DNA of 64,000 nt. Origin: Nocardioides cremeus. GTDB lineage: Bacteria; Actinomycetota; Actinomycetes; Propionibacteriales; Nocardioidaceae. A program made the position numbers and the translations under genes. Under the pieces are notes generated by a model. That model was not told the origin of the DNA and made no database searches. It saw only the letters and a list, made by a program, of their open reading frames with translations. Numbering within the stretch: position 1 is the first letter of the stretch; the number at the start of each line of letters is the position of its first letter. The DNA lies in contig NZ_JAULSC010000004.1 of NCBI RefSeq assembly GCF_030518195.1, forward strand, positions 124,001-188,000, read 5' to 3'. Shown here in pieces: positions 30,815-38,465 of the stretch.

Positions 30815-31273
30815 CTACGATCCCAGAGTGCTCCAAGCACCGCCAGACCCTTGTGCACGCGACGCGGTCGCGGCCAGCCGCAGGCGCGACCAGACCACGA
30901 GCGCGACGGCCACCGCCCCGGACGCGACCTGGGCCACCCCGGCCCAGGTGCCGCCGGGCAGCCACGCCCAGGCGGGCAGCGCCCACCACGACGGAGCGGC
31001 GGGGTCGACGAGCCACAGCACCCCGGCCGCGGCCAGCGCCGAGGTGCTCAGCAGCGAGACCAGCGTGCGCGGCCACGTCGCCACCGAGCGGGCCGCGGCG
31101 CGCAGGCCCCTGGCCCGCCACGGCGCGAGCCGGGCGGCCACCCGCTCGTCGGCGCGCGCGAGCACGTGCACGCCTCCCGCGAGCACCAGCAGCCCCGGCC
31201 CGGGCAGCGGGTAGAGCACGACCCCGAGCAGCACCAGGCCCCAGCCGAGCACGAGCAGCAGGCGGGGACGCAT
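30815..31273 (-). CDS. PGPGW-motif membrane protein, copy 2
   Basis: 152 aa from the ATG at 31273, the start that aligns with copy 1; an ATG at 31306 and GTG at 31312 are also in frame. Same topology: L-P-G-P-G hairpin at about 18-45, later helices near 70-90 and 105-130, APSWW between them. It is richer in Arg and Ala than copy 1 and lacks its acidic tail. First gene of a two-gene unit. A GC-rich stem (31313-31337) lies upstream, between it and the XRE-like gene, and may end that gene's transcript. Function unknown. Confidence 0.72.
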   Translation of the reverse strand: MRPRLLLVLGWGLVLLGVVLYPLPGPGLLVLAGGVHVLARADERVAARLAPWRARGLRAAARSVATWPRTLVSLLSTSALAAAGVLWLVDPAAPSWWALPAWAWLPGGTWAGVAQVASGAVAVALVVWSRLRLAATASRAQGSGGAWSTLGS

Positions 31274-31385
31274 CGGGGCAGCCTGCGCGGGCGGGTCGAC
31301 GGGCATCCCCACCCCGGGCGGCCGCCGGGTGCCCGGGCGGTGAACTCCTGTCGCAGCGCCCTCGGCACCGAGCGCGGGAGCCCGC

Positions 31386-32942
31386 TCAGTCCTCGGTCGG
31401 GCTCGGCAGGGGGTCGACGAGGCGGCTCCCCGTGCGGGCCCACCAGGCGGCGGCGCCGCGGACCTCGTCGGACCACTCGGGGTCCGCGAGGATCTCGGAG
31501 AGCAACGGCGAGCCCGACAGCCCCATCGCGACCAGTACCCCGAGCGGGCCGAAGAGGGGGACCTGCTCCGAGAGCGCCCGCTGCAGGACGTCGGAGGACA
31601 GCCGGATCCCGGCCCGGGCCGCCCACCGCAGCTCGTCCGGGGTCAGCTCGTGGGCGGACACGAGCCGATCACGGGTGGCGTGCGGCAGGTGGTCGACGAC
31701 CAGCATGTTGACGCGGGAGGCAGCCCTCCGCCGCATCGCGGGATCGGGGTGGTTCTCTGCCATGTGGATGATGGCGTCGACGCAGGCGTCGCGCACCGCC
31801 GGCAGGGCGCTCAGGAGCACCACGCTGGCGTGGGAGCGGCTGGAGCGCCCTTCCCCGACCACCTCGAAGAGCAGGCGGGCCAGCAGCGGCTGGTAGGGCA
31901 GCTGGAGGGCGGCGGCGGCCTCCTCGGCCTGGCGCTGGCACTCGTGCACCAGCGCGTCGCGCCCCTCGGCCCGTAGTGACTCGCCCACCGGGGCCGGGGC
32001 GTGGTCCAGCAACGACCGCACGGTGGCGAGCTCGGCCGGCGGCAGCAGGCGCATCAGGTGGGAGAGCCATCGCCACCGCTCTCCCTCGGGCCCGGCGTCG
32101 TTGTAGAGCCGGACGAGCTCGGGGAGCACCGGCTGCCAGAAGTCGGCTGCTCCGTGCACCTCGGCCATGGCACCCAGCCCGATCGCCGCGCCCTGGGCGA
32201 CGACGTCTCGCGGGTCGGCGAGCAGGCCCACCATCCATGACCGGGTCGGGTCGTCGTAGGCCTCCCCCACCGCGCTCATCGTGTCGTTCGCGATCTGCAC
32301 ATGTGGGTCGCAGAGCTCCTCGGCCACGGCCTCGCGCACCACCGAGCCCCACGAGCTGCGCCGCAGCGTGGCGAGGGCGTCGTACCGGGTGAAGTAGCCC
32401 GTGCCGGCCACCCGCACGAGCTCTCGAGCCAGGGCAGTGGTCCTCTCCATCGCCGTCTGGACGGGAAGGCCCACGTTGCCCTGCTGCGCCATCGCGCGCG
32501 CCCACTCGCGCCACTGACCACCCACGGCGACGCCCGCGAGCACCGGCTCGTGCAGCCGCGACATCTCCTCGGGCGAGGAGACGCGGTGCACCGGAGCGCG
32601 GTCGACCGGGCTGTAGGGGAAGGTGCGGCACACGATGTCGATGCTGGCGCGCAACGAGTGCGGCGCCAGCGCGAGCGCCTCCTCGTACGCCGCCACCACC
32701 CGGTCGTCGCGCACCGCCCCGGTCTCGACGCGGTGCAGCGAGGAGGTGCTGGTGCGCAGGCCCTGCCACTCCAGCCGCGTCACCATGTCGCCCAGACGGT
32801 GGGCGGGGCGCTCGGGCGCAGTCAGCCGCGCCATCCGCAGCAGCCAGCCGATCCGCACGCCCACGTCGATGGTCGGCCCGGTCAGCGGGGTCGGGTCGTC
32901 GAGCGGCTTCAGCGGCACACCCCGCGACTGCTCCGTACCCAC
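31386..32942 (-). CDS. XRE-like HTH protein with long helical C-terminus, copy A
   Basis: 518 aa; I do not recognise the family. Residues about 28-98 look like an XRE-type helix-turn-helix (VGVRIGWLLRMARLTAPERP ... TSTSSLHRVETGAVRDDRVVAAYEEAL), with L-H-R-V-E-T-G the usual end of the recognition helix. The rest is Ala/Leu-rich with repeated helical segments such as QGAAIGLGAMAEVH and RWRWLSHLMRLLPPAEL, suggestive of HEAT-like repeats, ending in GAAAWWARTGSRLVDPLPSP. It is paralogous over its whole length to copy B; residues about 10-199 are encoded by DNA identical to copy B. GTG start at 32942, since both copies share V-G-T-E-Q-S-R-G there. An array of about 11-bp repeats lies upstream. Confidence 0.75.
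   Translation of the reverse strand: MGTEQSRGVPLKPLDDPTPLTGPTIDVGVRIGWLLRMARLTAPERPAHRLGDMVTRLEWQGLRTSTSSLHRVETGAVRDDRVVAAYEEALALAPHSLRASIDIVCRTFPYSPVDRAPVHRVSSPEEMSRLHEPVLAGVAVGGQWREWARAMAQQGNVGLPVQTAMERTTALARELVRVAGTGYFTRYDALATLRRSSWGSVVREAVAEELCDPHVQIANDTMSAVGEAYDDPTRSWMVGLLADPRDVVAQGAAIGLGAMAEVHGAADFWQPVLPELVRLYNDAGPEGERWRWLSHLMRLLPPAELATVRSLLDHAPAPVGESLRAEGRDALVHECQRQAEEAAAALQLPYQPLLARLLFEVVGEGRSSRSHASVVLLSALPAVRDACVDAIIHMAENHPDPAMRRRAASRVNMLVVDHLPHATRDRLVSAHELTPDELRWAARAGIRLSSDVLQRALSEQVPLFGPLGVLVAMGLSGSPLLSEILADPEWSDEVRGAAAWWARTGSRLVDPLPSPTED
32346..32915. repeat. 570-bp perfect direct repeat, copy A
   Basis: Every base matches 34043-34612 by line-by-line reading, at an offset of 1697 bp. 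It encodes residues about 10-199 of the XRE-like protein. Identity stops sharply at both ends, although the flanking coding sequences stay homologous at a much lower level. This points to recent gene conversion or a recent partial duplication. Confidence 0.9.
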
Positions 32943-32979
32943 TCGACCCCCATGTCCCAGTCGTGCGGTCCCGGCCAGG

Positions 32980-33037
32980 ACCGGTCTGTGGCCGGCTGCG
33001 AGCCGACCGCGAACCAGCTGTGGGACAAGGGTAAAGA
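32980..33037. promoter_or_regulatory. Iteron-like repeats and shared box upstream of copy A
   Basis: Four consecutive units of 11, 10, 11 and 11 bp (32980-33022), best read on the plus strand as ACCGGTCTGTG, GCCGGCTGCG, AGCCGACCGCG and AACCAGCTGTG. They are followed by GGACAAGGGTAAAGA (33023-33037), also found upstream of copy B. On the coding strand that box holds TACCCT, a possible -10 element. A candidate operator for the HTH protein itself. Confidence 0.55.
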
Positions 33038-33079
33038 GAACACCGCCGCGGGCGGACCCAGCCGCAGGGGTGGGACCGG

Positions 33080-34639
33080 CTAGCAGTCGGTGGGACTCGG
33101 CAGGGGGTCGACCAGGCGGGCGCCCGTGCGGGTCCACCAGGCGGCGGCGCCGCGGACCTCCTCGGACCACCCGGGCTCCTCGAGCAGCTCGCCCAGCACC
33201 GGCGAGCCGGAGAGACCGATCAGGTTGAGCACGCCGCCGGGCCCGAAGAGCCAGTCGCCGGCGTGCATCGCCCGGCGCAGCACGTCGTCGTCGACGTGCA
33301 CACCGGCGGCCACCAACCAGACCATCTCGTGCGTCGACAGCTCGCCGGCGGCCCGCAGGCGTCGACGCAGCGCCGGTGGCAGGTAGTCGGCGATCAACGA
33401 GGCGGCGCGGATCGTCGCCCGGTCACGCAGCCAGGGGTCGGGGTGGTCCTCCGCGATCGAGACGACGGCGTCCACCGCGACCCGTCGCAGCCCCGGCAGC
33501 GCCCCGAGGAGCAGGGCGCTGGCGTGCGAGCGGCTGGAGCGCCCCTCCCCGACCACCTCGAAGAGCAGGCGGGCCAGCAGCGGCTGGTGGGGCAGGCCCA
33601 GGGCCGCGGAGCCCTCCTCCGCATGGCTCTGGCAGGCGCGCACCAGCGCCTCGCGGCCGGCGGGGCGCAGCGACTCGGCGACGGGAGCGGGCGCGTGCAG
33701 CACGTCGCCGCGCACCACCGCGAGCTCGTCGGCGGGCACCAGCCGCAGCACGTGCGACAACCAGCGCCACCGCGTCCCCTCCTGCGGGGCCGCGGCGTTG
33801 TAGTGGGCCACGACGCGGTCGAGGACCGGCGCCCAGAAGCCGGGCGCGGCGTGCGCCTCGGCCATCACGCTCAGCCCGATCGCGGCGCCCTCGACCAGGA
33901 GCTCACGCGGGTGCCCGAGGAGGTCGACCATCCACGACCTGGTGTCGTCGTCGTAGGCCTCCCCCACCGCGCTCATCACGTCGTTGACCAGCTGCACGTG
34001 GGGGTCGGCCAGCATCGCGCCGGCCGCCTCGCGCACCACCCCGCCCCACGAGCTGCGCCGCAGCGTGGCGAGGGCGTCGTACCGGGTGAAGTAGCCCGTG
34101 CCGGCCACCCGCACGAGCTCTCGAGCCAGGGCAGTGGTCCTCTCCATCGCCGTCTGGACGGGAAGGCCCACGTTGCCCTGCTGCGCCATCGCGCGCGCCC
34201 ACTCGCGCCACTGACCACCCACGGCGACGCCCGCGAGCACCGGCTCGTGCAGCCGCGACATCTCCTCGGGCGAGGAGACGCGGTGCACCGGAGCGCGGTC
34301 GACCGGGCTGTAGGGGAAGGTGCGGCACACGATGTCGATGCTGGCGCGCAACGAGTGCGGCGCCAGCGCGAGCGCCTCCTCGTACGCCGCCACCACCCGG
34401 TCGTCGCGCACCGCCCCGGTCTCGACGCGGTGCAGCGAGGAGGTGCTGGTGCGCAGGCCCTGCCACTCCAGCCGCGTCACCATGTCGCCCAGACGGTGGG
34501 CGGGGCGCTCGGGCGCAGTCAGCCGCGCCATCCGCAGCAGCCAGCCGATCCGCACGCCCACGTCGATGGTCGGCCCGGTCAGCGGGGTCGGGTCGTCGAG
34601 CGGCTTCAGCGGGGCGCCGCGCGACTGCTCCGTACCCAC
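33080..34639 (-). CDS. XRE-like HTH protein with long helical C-terminus, copy B
   Basis: 519 aa, tandem paralogue of copy A, which lies 137 bp downstream. The HTH-containing front (about 10-199) is the same at DNA level. The C-terminal part differs at many positions but keeps the same plan: EGAAIGLSVMAEAH, RWRWLSHVLRLVPADEL, PHQPLLARLLFEVVGEGR, GLSGSPVLGELL and GAAAWWTRTGARLVDPLPSP. If the front binds DNA, both proteins should recognise the same site while their C-termini sense or bind different partners. GTG at 34639 is used; an in-frame TTG at 34750 would start inside the upstream repeats. Ends at TAG. Confidence 0.75.
   Translation of the reverse strand: MGTEQSRGAPLKPLDDPTPLTGPTIDVGVRIGWLLRMARLTAPERPAHRLGDMVTRLEWQGLRTSTSSLHRVETGAVRDDRVVAAYEEALALAPHSLRASIDIVCRTFPYSPVDRAPVHRVSSPEEMSRLHEPVLAGVAVGGQWREWARAMAQQGNVGLPVQTAMERTTALARELVRVAGTGYFTRYDALATLRRSSWGGVVREAAGAMLADPHVQLVNDVMSAVGEAYDDDTRSWMVDLLGHPRELLVEGAAIGLSVMAEAHAAPGFWAPVLDRVVAHYNAAAPQEGTRWRWLSHVLRLVPADELAVVRGDVLHAPAPVAESLRPAGREALVRACQSHAEEGSAALGLPHQPLLARLLFEVVGEGRSSRSHASALLLGALPGLRRVAVDAVVSIAEDHPDPWLRDRATIRAASLIADYLPPALRRRLRAAGELSTHEMVWLVAAGVHVDDDVLRRAMHAGDWLFGPGGVLNLIGLSGSPVLGELLEEPGWSEEVRGAAAWWTRTGARLVDPLPSPTDC
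34043..34612. repeat. 570-bp perfect direct repeat, copy B
   Basis: Partner of 32346-32915. The identical tract begins at a GCCCCACGAGCTG stretch and ends at CTTCAGCGG near the 5' end of the gene. Confidence 0.9.
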
Positions 34640-34686
34640 TCGGCCCCCATGTCCGCTGATGTCCCCAGCCCCCGCCGGGGGTCGTG

Positions 34687-34745
34687 ACCTGCCCGTGACC
34701 GGTCTGTGAGCCGACTGTGAGCCGGCTGTGGGGACAAGGGTAAAG
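34687..34745. promoter_or_regulatory. Iteron-like repeats and shared box upstream of copy B
   Basis: Four 11-bp units (34687-34697, 34698-34708, 34709-34719, 34720-34730) ending in GTG: ACCTGCCCGTG, ACCGGTCTGTG, AGCCGACTGTG, AGCCGGCTGTG. They are followed by GGGACAAGGGTAAAGA. The 11-bp period puts each unit on the same face of the helix. Order and sequence match the array upstream of copy A, though the arrays are outside the identical 570-bp block. Confidence 0.6.
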
Positions 34746-34790
34746 ACCAACCCCCGTCGGGGGCCATCCGCGGGGGTGAGCGGGCCCGGC

Positions 34791-35396
34791 TCAGGTCGGC
34801 GGGCGCACCAGCCCGCCGACGACCACGTCGGCCAGCGAGCGGTAGGCCTCGGCGTCGCTGAGCCCGGTCGCGGCCCCCACCCGTCCCGCCTGGATGCCGG
34901 TCATCACCTCGGCGACCGCGGCCCCGACGAAGACCGCGTCGACCGGACGCAGGGCGCCGGCCTCGACGCCCGCGTCGACCAGCGCGCGGACCCGCCGGGC
35001 GGCGTACCGGGTGTTCTCCTCGTAGACCTCGCCCGCCGGCGGGTGCGCCAGGAGGTCGGCGTAGAAGGCCGGGGAGGCCGGCGCGAGCTCGTCGGAGACG
35101 GCGAGGAGGTAGGTGCGCAACCGGGTGGCCGGGTCGGGCTCGGCCAGCACCCGTCGCTGGATGCGCTCGGCGGCCCCTCGGAACCACGCCCGCAGGGTGA
35201 CGAGCACGATCTCCTGCTTCGACCCGGCGACCAGGTAGAGCGAGGACCGGGAGCAGCGCAGCCGGGCCGCGAGGTCGCCGACCCCGAAGCCGAGGAAGCC
35301 CTCGGCCAGGAACAGGTCGGCGAGGCGGCCGAGCAGCTCGGCGCGCCGGCGCTCTGCTCGCTCGAGGGAGTCGGTGGTGCCCACGTGCCGGAGCAT
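34791..35396 (-). CDS. TetR family transcriptional regulator, divergent from acyl-CoA dehydrogenase
   Basis: 201 aa. N-terminal HTH (about 12-60: RRRAELLGRLADLFLAEGFLGFGVGDLAARLRCSRSSLYLVAGSKQ) in which the usual Y-Y-H-F is replaced by L-Y-L-V-A. The C-terminal half is helical with no recognised ligand motif. It is divergent from an acyl-CoA dehydrogenase gene 76 bp away, and the gap holds a 32-bp palindrome, so control of that gene by an acyl-CoA or related ligand is likely. ATG at 35396 is the start that gives a normal TetR length. Confidence 0.88.
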   Translation of the reverse strand: MLRHVGTTDSLERAERRRAELLGRLADLFLAEGFLGFGVGDLAARLRCSRSSLYLVAGSKQEIVLVTLRAWFRGAAERIQRRVLAEPDPATRLRTYLLAVSDELAPASPAFYADLLAHPPAGEVYEENTRYAARRVRALVDAGVEAGALRPVDAVFVGAAVAEVMTGIQAGRVGAATGLSDAEAYRSLADVVVGGLVRPPT

Positions 35397-35414
35397 AGGG
35401 TCGCGGCCCGCTCG

Positions 35415-35446
35415 TCGGGTACCGGATCCCGTACTCTGGTACCCGA
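35415..35446. promoter_or_regulatory. TetR operator between tetR and acyl-CoA dehydrogenase genes
   Basis: Perfect 9-bp arms TCGGGTACC and GGTACCCGA separated by 14 bp. It lies about 27 bp before the dehydrogenase ATG and 19 bp before the tetR ATG, so a bound dimer pair would cover both promoters. Confidence 0.75.
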
Positions 35447-35472
35447 CCGTCTCCCCGTCCTCAGGAGGACCC

Positions 35473-36639
35473 ATGCCCGCCCGCCGTGTCCTGGCCACCG
35501 ACGAGTCCGCCGAGCTGCTGGCGCTCGTACGCCGCATCGCGGCCGACGAGCTGGCCCCCCGCGTGGCCCAGGCCGAGGCCGACGAGCAGTTCCCCCGCGA
35601 CGTCTTCCGGCTGCTGGGTCGCAGCGGGCTGCTGGGGCTGCCCTACCCGGAGGAGCAGGGCGGCGCCGGGCTGTCCTACGAGGTCTACCTGCAGGTCCTC
35701 GAGGAGATCGCGGCCGTGTGGTCCTCGGTGGGCGTGGGCGTCTCGGTGCACGCACTGAGCTGTTTCGGGCTCGCGCAGTTCGGCACCGACCAGCAGCGCG
35801 AGCAGTGGCTGCCCGACATGCTGGGCGGCGACCTGCTCGGCGCCTACTGCCTCTCCGAGGCGCACGCGGGCTCCGACCCCGCCGCGATGCGCACCACGGC
35901 GCGTCGCGACGGCGACGACTACGTCATCGACGGCGCGAAGGCCTGGACCACCCACGGCGGGCACGCCGACTTCTACAAGGTGATGGCGCGCACCTCCGAG
36001 GACCGCGGCGGCATCTCCTGCTTCCTGGTGCCGGCCGACACGCCCGGTCTCGAGGCCGACCCGCCGGAGCGCAAGATGGGCCTGACCGGCTCGGCGACCG
36101 CCACGATGCGCTTCGACGGGGTGCGGGTGCCCGTCGAGCGGCGCCTGGGCGCCGAGGGCGAGGGGCTGCGCATCGCCCTGGCCGGCCTCGACGCCGGCCG
36201 CCTGGGCATCGCGGCCGCCGCCACCGGCCTGGCGCAGGGGGCGCTGGACCACGCACTGGCCTACGCCCGCGAGCGGGAGACCTTCGGGCGCCCGATCATC
36301 GAGCACCAGGGCCTGGCCTTCGTGCTGGCCGACATGGAGGCCGCGGTGCAGAGCGCCCGGGCCACGGTGCTGCACGCCGCCCGGCTCAAGGACGCAGGGC
36401 AGCCCTTCGGCCGCGAGGCCTCGATCGCCAAGCTGGTGGCCACCGACAACGCCATGAAGGTCACCACCGACGCGGTGCAGGTGCTGGGCGGCTACGGCTA
36501 CACCCGCGACTTCCCGGTCGAGCGCTACATGCGCGAGGCCAAGGTGATGCAGATCTTCGAGGGCACCAACCAGATCCAGCGGATGGTCATCGCCCGCTCC
36601 CTCGACAAGTCCGATCCCGGCGCGATCACCCACCTCTGA
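35473..36639 (+). CDS. Acyl-CoA dehydrogenase (MCAD/SCAD type)
   Basis: 388 aa. FAD enzyme that makes trans-2-enoyl-CoA. LSEAHAGSDPAAMRTTARR (FAD/substrate loop) is at about 126-144, VLGGYGYTRDFPVERYMREAK near the C-terminus, and the catalytic Glu lies in I-F-E-G-T-N-Q-I-Q, the usual place for short/medium-chain enzymes, unlike the LCAD-like enzyme at 6707. AGGAGGACCC precedes the ATG. Divergent TetR gene and palindrome indicate regulated expression. The 3' end is followed by inverted GASCCGGC repeats. Confidence 0.93.
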   Translation: MPARRVLATDESAELLALVRRIAADELAPRVAQAEADEQFPRDVFRLLGRSGLLGLPYPEEQGGAGLSYEVYLQVLEEIAAVWSSVGVGVSVHALSCFGLAQFGTDQQREQWLPDMLGGDLLGAYCLSEAHAGSDPAAMRTTARRDGDDYVIDGAKAWTTHGGHADFYKVMARTSEDRGGISCFLVPADTPGLEADPPERKMGLTGSATATMRFDGVRVPVERRLGAEGEGLRIALAGLDAGRLGIAAAATGLAQGALDHALAYARERETFGRPIIEHQGLAFVLADMEAAVQSARATVLHAARLKDAGQPFGREASIAKLVATDNAMKVTTDAVQVLGGYGYTRDFPVERYMREAKVMQIFEGTNQIQRMVIARSLDKSDPGAITHL

Positions 36640-36650
36640 CGCACCTCGCC

Positions 36651-36750
36651 GACCCGGCGCCAGTTCCTCACCGAGCCGGCGCTACTTCCGCGCGAGCCGG
36701 CGCTACTTCCGGAACTGGCGCCGGGTCGCGGGGAACTGGCGCCGGGTCGG
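36651..36750. repeat. GASCCGGC repeat cluster with inverted copies
   Basis: Three direct units start at 36651, 36673 and 36694 (GACCCGGCGCCAGTTCC, then two GAGCCGGCGCTACTTCC). Two inverted units follow at 36711 and 36732. The 17-bp GACCCGGCGCCAGTTCC is matched exactly by its complement at 36711-36727 and 36732-36748, so RNA could fold into a strong stem. It begins 11 bp after the acyl-CoA dehydrogenase stop. Confidence 0.75.
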
Positions 36751-36782
36751 GTCGGGGGACGGCCGGGTGGGAGGCTGGGCCG

Positions 36783-38057
36783 GTGGACCTCCCCGCCGCC
36801 GCCGACATCGACGCCGCCGCGCACCGGCTCTCCGACATCGTCAGCCCGACGCCGCTGCACCGCAGCGACCGGCTCTCGACCCTGCTCGGGCTCGAGGTCT
36901 GGCTCAAGCGCGAGGACCTGCAGCCGGTGCGCTCCTACAAGCTGCGCGGCGCCTTCACCCTCATCGACCAGCTCCCGCCCGAGGCGCGCGAGCGGGGGGT
37001 GACCTGCGCCAGCGCCGGCAACCACGCGCAGGGGGTCGCCTTCGCGTGCGCCCGGGCCGGGGTCCGGGCGCGGGTGCACCTGCCCCGCACCACCCCGCGC
37101 CAGAAGCGCGAGCGGGTCGCGGTGCTCGGCGGCGGGCTGGTCGAGGTGGTGATCGTCGGCGACACCTACGACGAGGCGGCCGCGGCCAGCGCGGCGTACG
37201 CCCTCGAGAGCGGCGCGACGCCGGTGCCGGCCTTCGACGACCCGCGCACGATCGCGGGCCAGGGCACGGTGGCGCGCGAGGTGCTGGCCCAGCTCGACGC
37301 GCAGGTCGGGCGGGCCCCCGACGCCGTGGTCGTGCCGGTCGGCGGAGGCGGCCTGGCCGCGGGCATGCTCACCTTCCTCGCCGAGCGCGCACCGCAGGTG
37401 CGGGTGGTCGGCGCGGAGCCGGCGGGGGCAGCCAGCATGGCCGCCGCCCTCGAGGCCGGCGAGCCGGTGACGCTGGCCGACCTCGAGAGCTTCGTCGACG
37501 GCGCCGCCGTACGCCGGGTGGGCGCGTGGACGCACGCCGTGGTCGCCGCGCACCGGCCGCCGATGGTCGCGGTGCCCGAGGGGCTGGCCTGCGTCGAGAT
37601 GCTCGACCTCTACCAGTCCGACGGCATCATCGCCGAGCCCGCCGGGGCGCTGGCCAGCGCCGCGCTGCGCCTGCCGATGGAGTCGGGCGGCCCGGTGCTG
37701 GCGCCGGGGTCGCTGGCCGTGGCGATCGTCTCGGGCGGCAACAACGACGTGAGCCGCTACGCCGAGGTCGTCGAGCGCGCACTGGTGCACGAGGGGCTCA
37801 AGCACTACTTCCTGGTCGAGTTCCCCCAGGAGCCGGGCGCGCTGCGCCGCTTCCTCGACGAGGTCCTCGGGCCCGACGACGACATCACGCTCTTCGAGTA
37901 CGTCAAGCGCAGCAACCGCGAGACCGGCCCGGCGCTGGTCGGCGTCGAGCTGGCCGCCGCCGGGGACCTCGAGGGCCTGCTGGCCCGGATGGACGCCTCG
38001 CCGCTGCGCGTCGAGCAGGTCCCGCCCGAGAGCCCGCTCTTCCGCTGGGTGATGTAG
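36783..38057 (+). CDS. ilvA: Threonine dehydratase (threonine ammonia-lyase)
   Basis: 424 aa. PLP enzyme making 2-oxobutanoate from threonine, first step of isoleucine synthesis. PLP lysine Lys53 in RSYKLRGAF; phosphate loop VGGGGLAAG; SAGNHAQGVA; SGGNNDVSR near residue 320. A single ACT-like regulatory region covers about 340-424 (HYFLVEFPQEPGALRRFL), the short form typical of actinobacteria. GTG start at 36783 with GGGAGG about 10 nt upstream; a long in-frame extension further up overlaps unrelated genes and is not used. Confidence 0.93.
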   Translation: MDLPAAADIDAAAHRLSDIVSPTPLHRSDRLSTLLGLEVWLKREDLQPVRSYKLRGAFTLIDQLPPEARERGVTCASAGNHAQGVAFACARAGVRARVHLPRTTPRQKRERVAVLGGGLVEVVIVGDTYDEAAAASAAYALESGATPVPAFDDPRTIAGQGTVAREVLAQLDAQVGRAPDAVVVPVGGGGLAAGMLTFLAERAPQVRVVGAEPAGAASMAAALEAGEPVTLADLESFVDGAAVRRVGAWTHAVVAAHRPPMVAVPEGLACVEMLDLYQSDGIIAEPAGALASAALRLPMESGGPVLAPGSLAVAIVSGGNNDVSRYAEVVERALVHEGLKHYFLVEFPQEPGALRRFLDEVLGPDDDITLFEYVKRSNRETGPALVGVELAAAGDLEGLLARMDASPLRVEQVPPESPLFRWVM

Positions 38058-38071
38058 CCCCGACCGACCGC

Positions 38072-38287
38072 CTAGCCGGGTGTCTGGTTGGAGTCGTGCC
38101 GAGTGCCCTCCGGGTCCTCGGTGCGCTCCTGGGAGTCGGCCAGGATCGCCTCGGCCTGGGCCTGCGGGTCGGCACTGCCGGCCTCCTTCTCCTCGGGCAG
38201 CAGCTCGGCGCGCGAGGCGACGGCGTCGGCGTCCGGGTGGGAGCCGGGATCGGAGCCGGGCTCGGGGGTCTGGTCGGTGGCGTCCAT
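38072..38287 (-). CDS. Small acidic protein, unknown
   Basis: 71 aa, rich in Asp, Glu, Pro and Ala, with no hydrophobic core; probably disordered. A helix is possible at about 42-57 (PQAQAEAILADSQERTED), a segment I have seen in short hypothetical proteins of related actinobacteria. It is supported as a gene by TAGCGT 6 nt before its ATG and by filling the gap after ilvA, to which it is convergent (14 bp apart). Function unknown. Confidence 0.55.
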   Translation of the reverse strand: MDATDQTPEPGSDPGSHPDADAVASRAELLPEEKEAGSADPQAQAEAILADSQERTEDPEGTRHDSNQTPG

Positions 38288-38293
38288 GGCTCG

Positions 38294-38299
38294 ACGCTA
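38294..38299 (-). promoter_or_regulatory. -10 box for the small acidic protein gene
   Basis: TAGCGT on the minus strand, 6 nt before the ATG at 38287. Confidence 0.5.
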
Positions 38300-38422
38300 G
38301 CGCGGTCGCACCCACCCCGACCGGATGCCGGACACCACCCGGTCGGTGCGTAACCCCGGGCGCCTGTGTGCAGTTTGACCAGTGACCACCCTTCGGCCCC
38401 CCAGCCGCGGGTTTCTCGGACC

Positions 38423-38447
38423 TTGACACCAGGGCGCAACTGCGCCC
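38423..38447 (+). promoter_or_regulatory. TTGACA element and small hairpin before the secreted-protein gene
   Basis: TTGACA (38423-38428) matches a -35 hexamer, but no clear -10 follows at 16-18 bp. The stem GGGCGC-AACT-GCGCCC (38432-38447) sits directly before the CGGAGGA ribosome-binding site. It may be a 5'-UTR structure. Confidence 0.3.
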
Positions 38448-38465
38448 GCCTCGGAGGACACGGAC

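Noticed and set aside
31386..34639. The repeated XRE-like genes as an insertion sequence or prophage remnant
   Set aside because: No transposase, integrase, terminal inverted repeats or target duplication, and base composition matches the surroundings.
34640..34750. An N-terminal extension of XRE-like copy B from a TTG at 34750
   Set aside because: It would start within the shared box and translate the repeat array; the GTG at 34639 is conserved in both copies.
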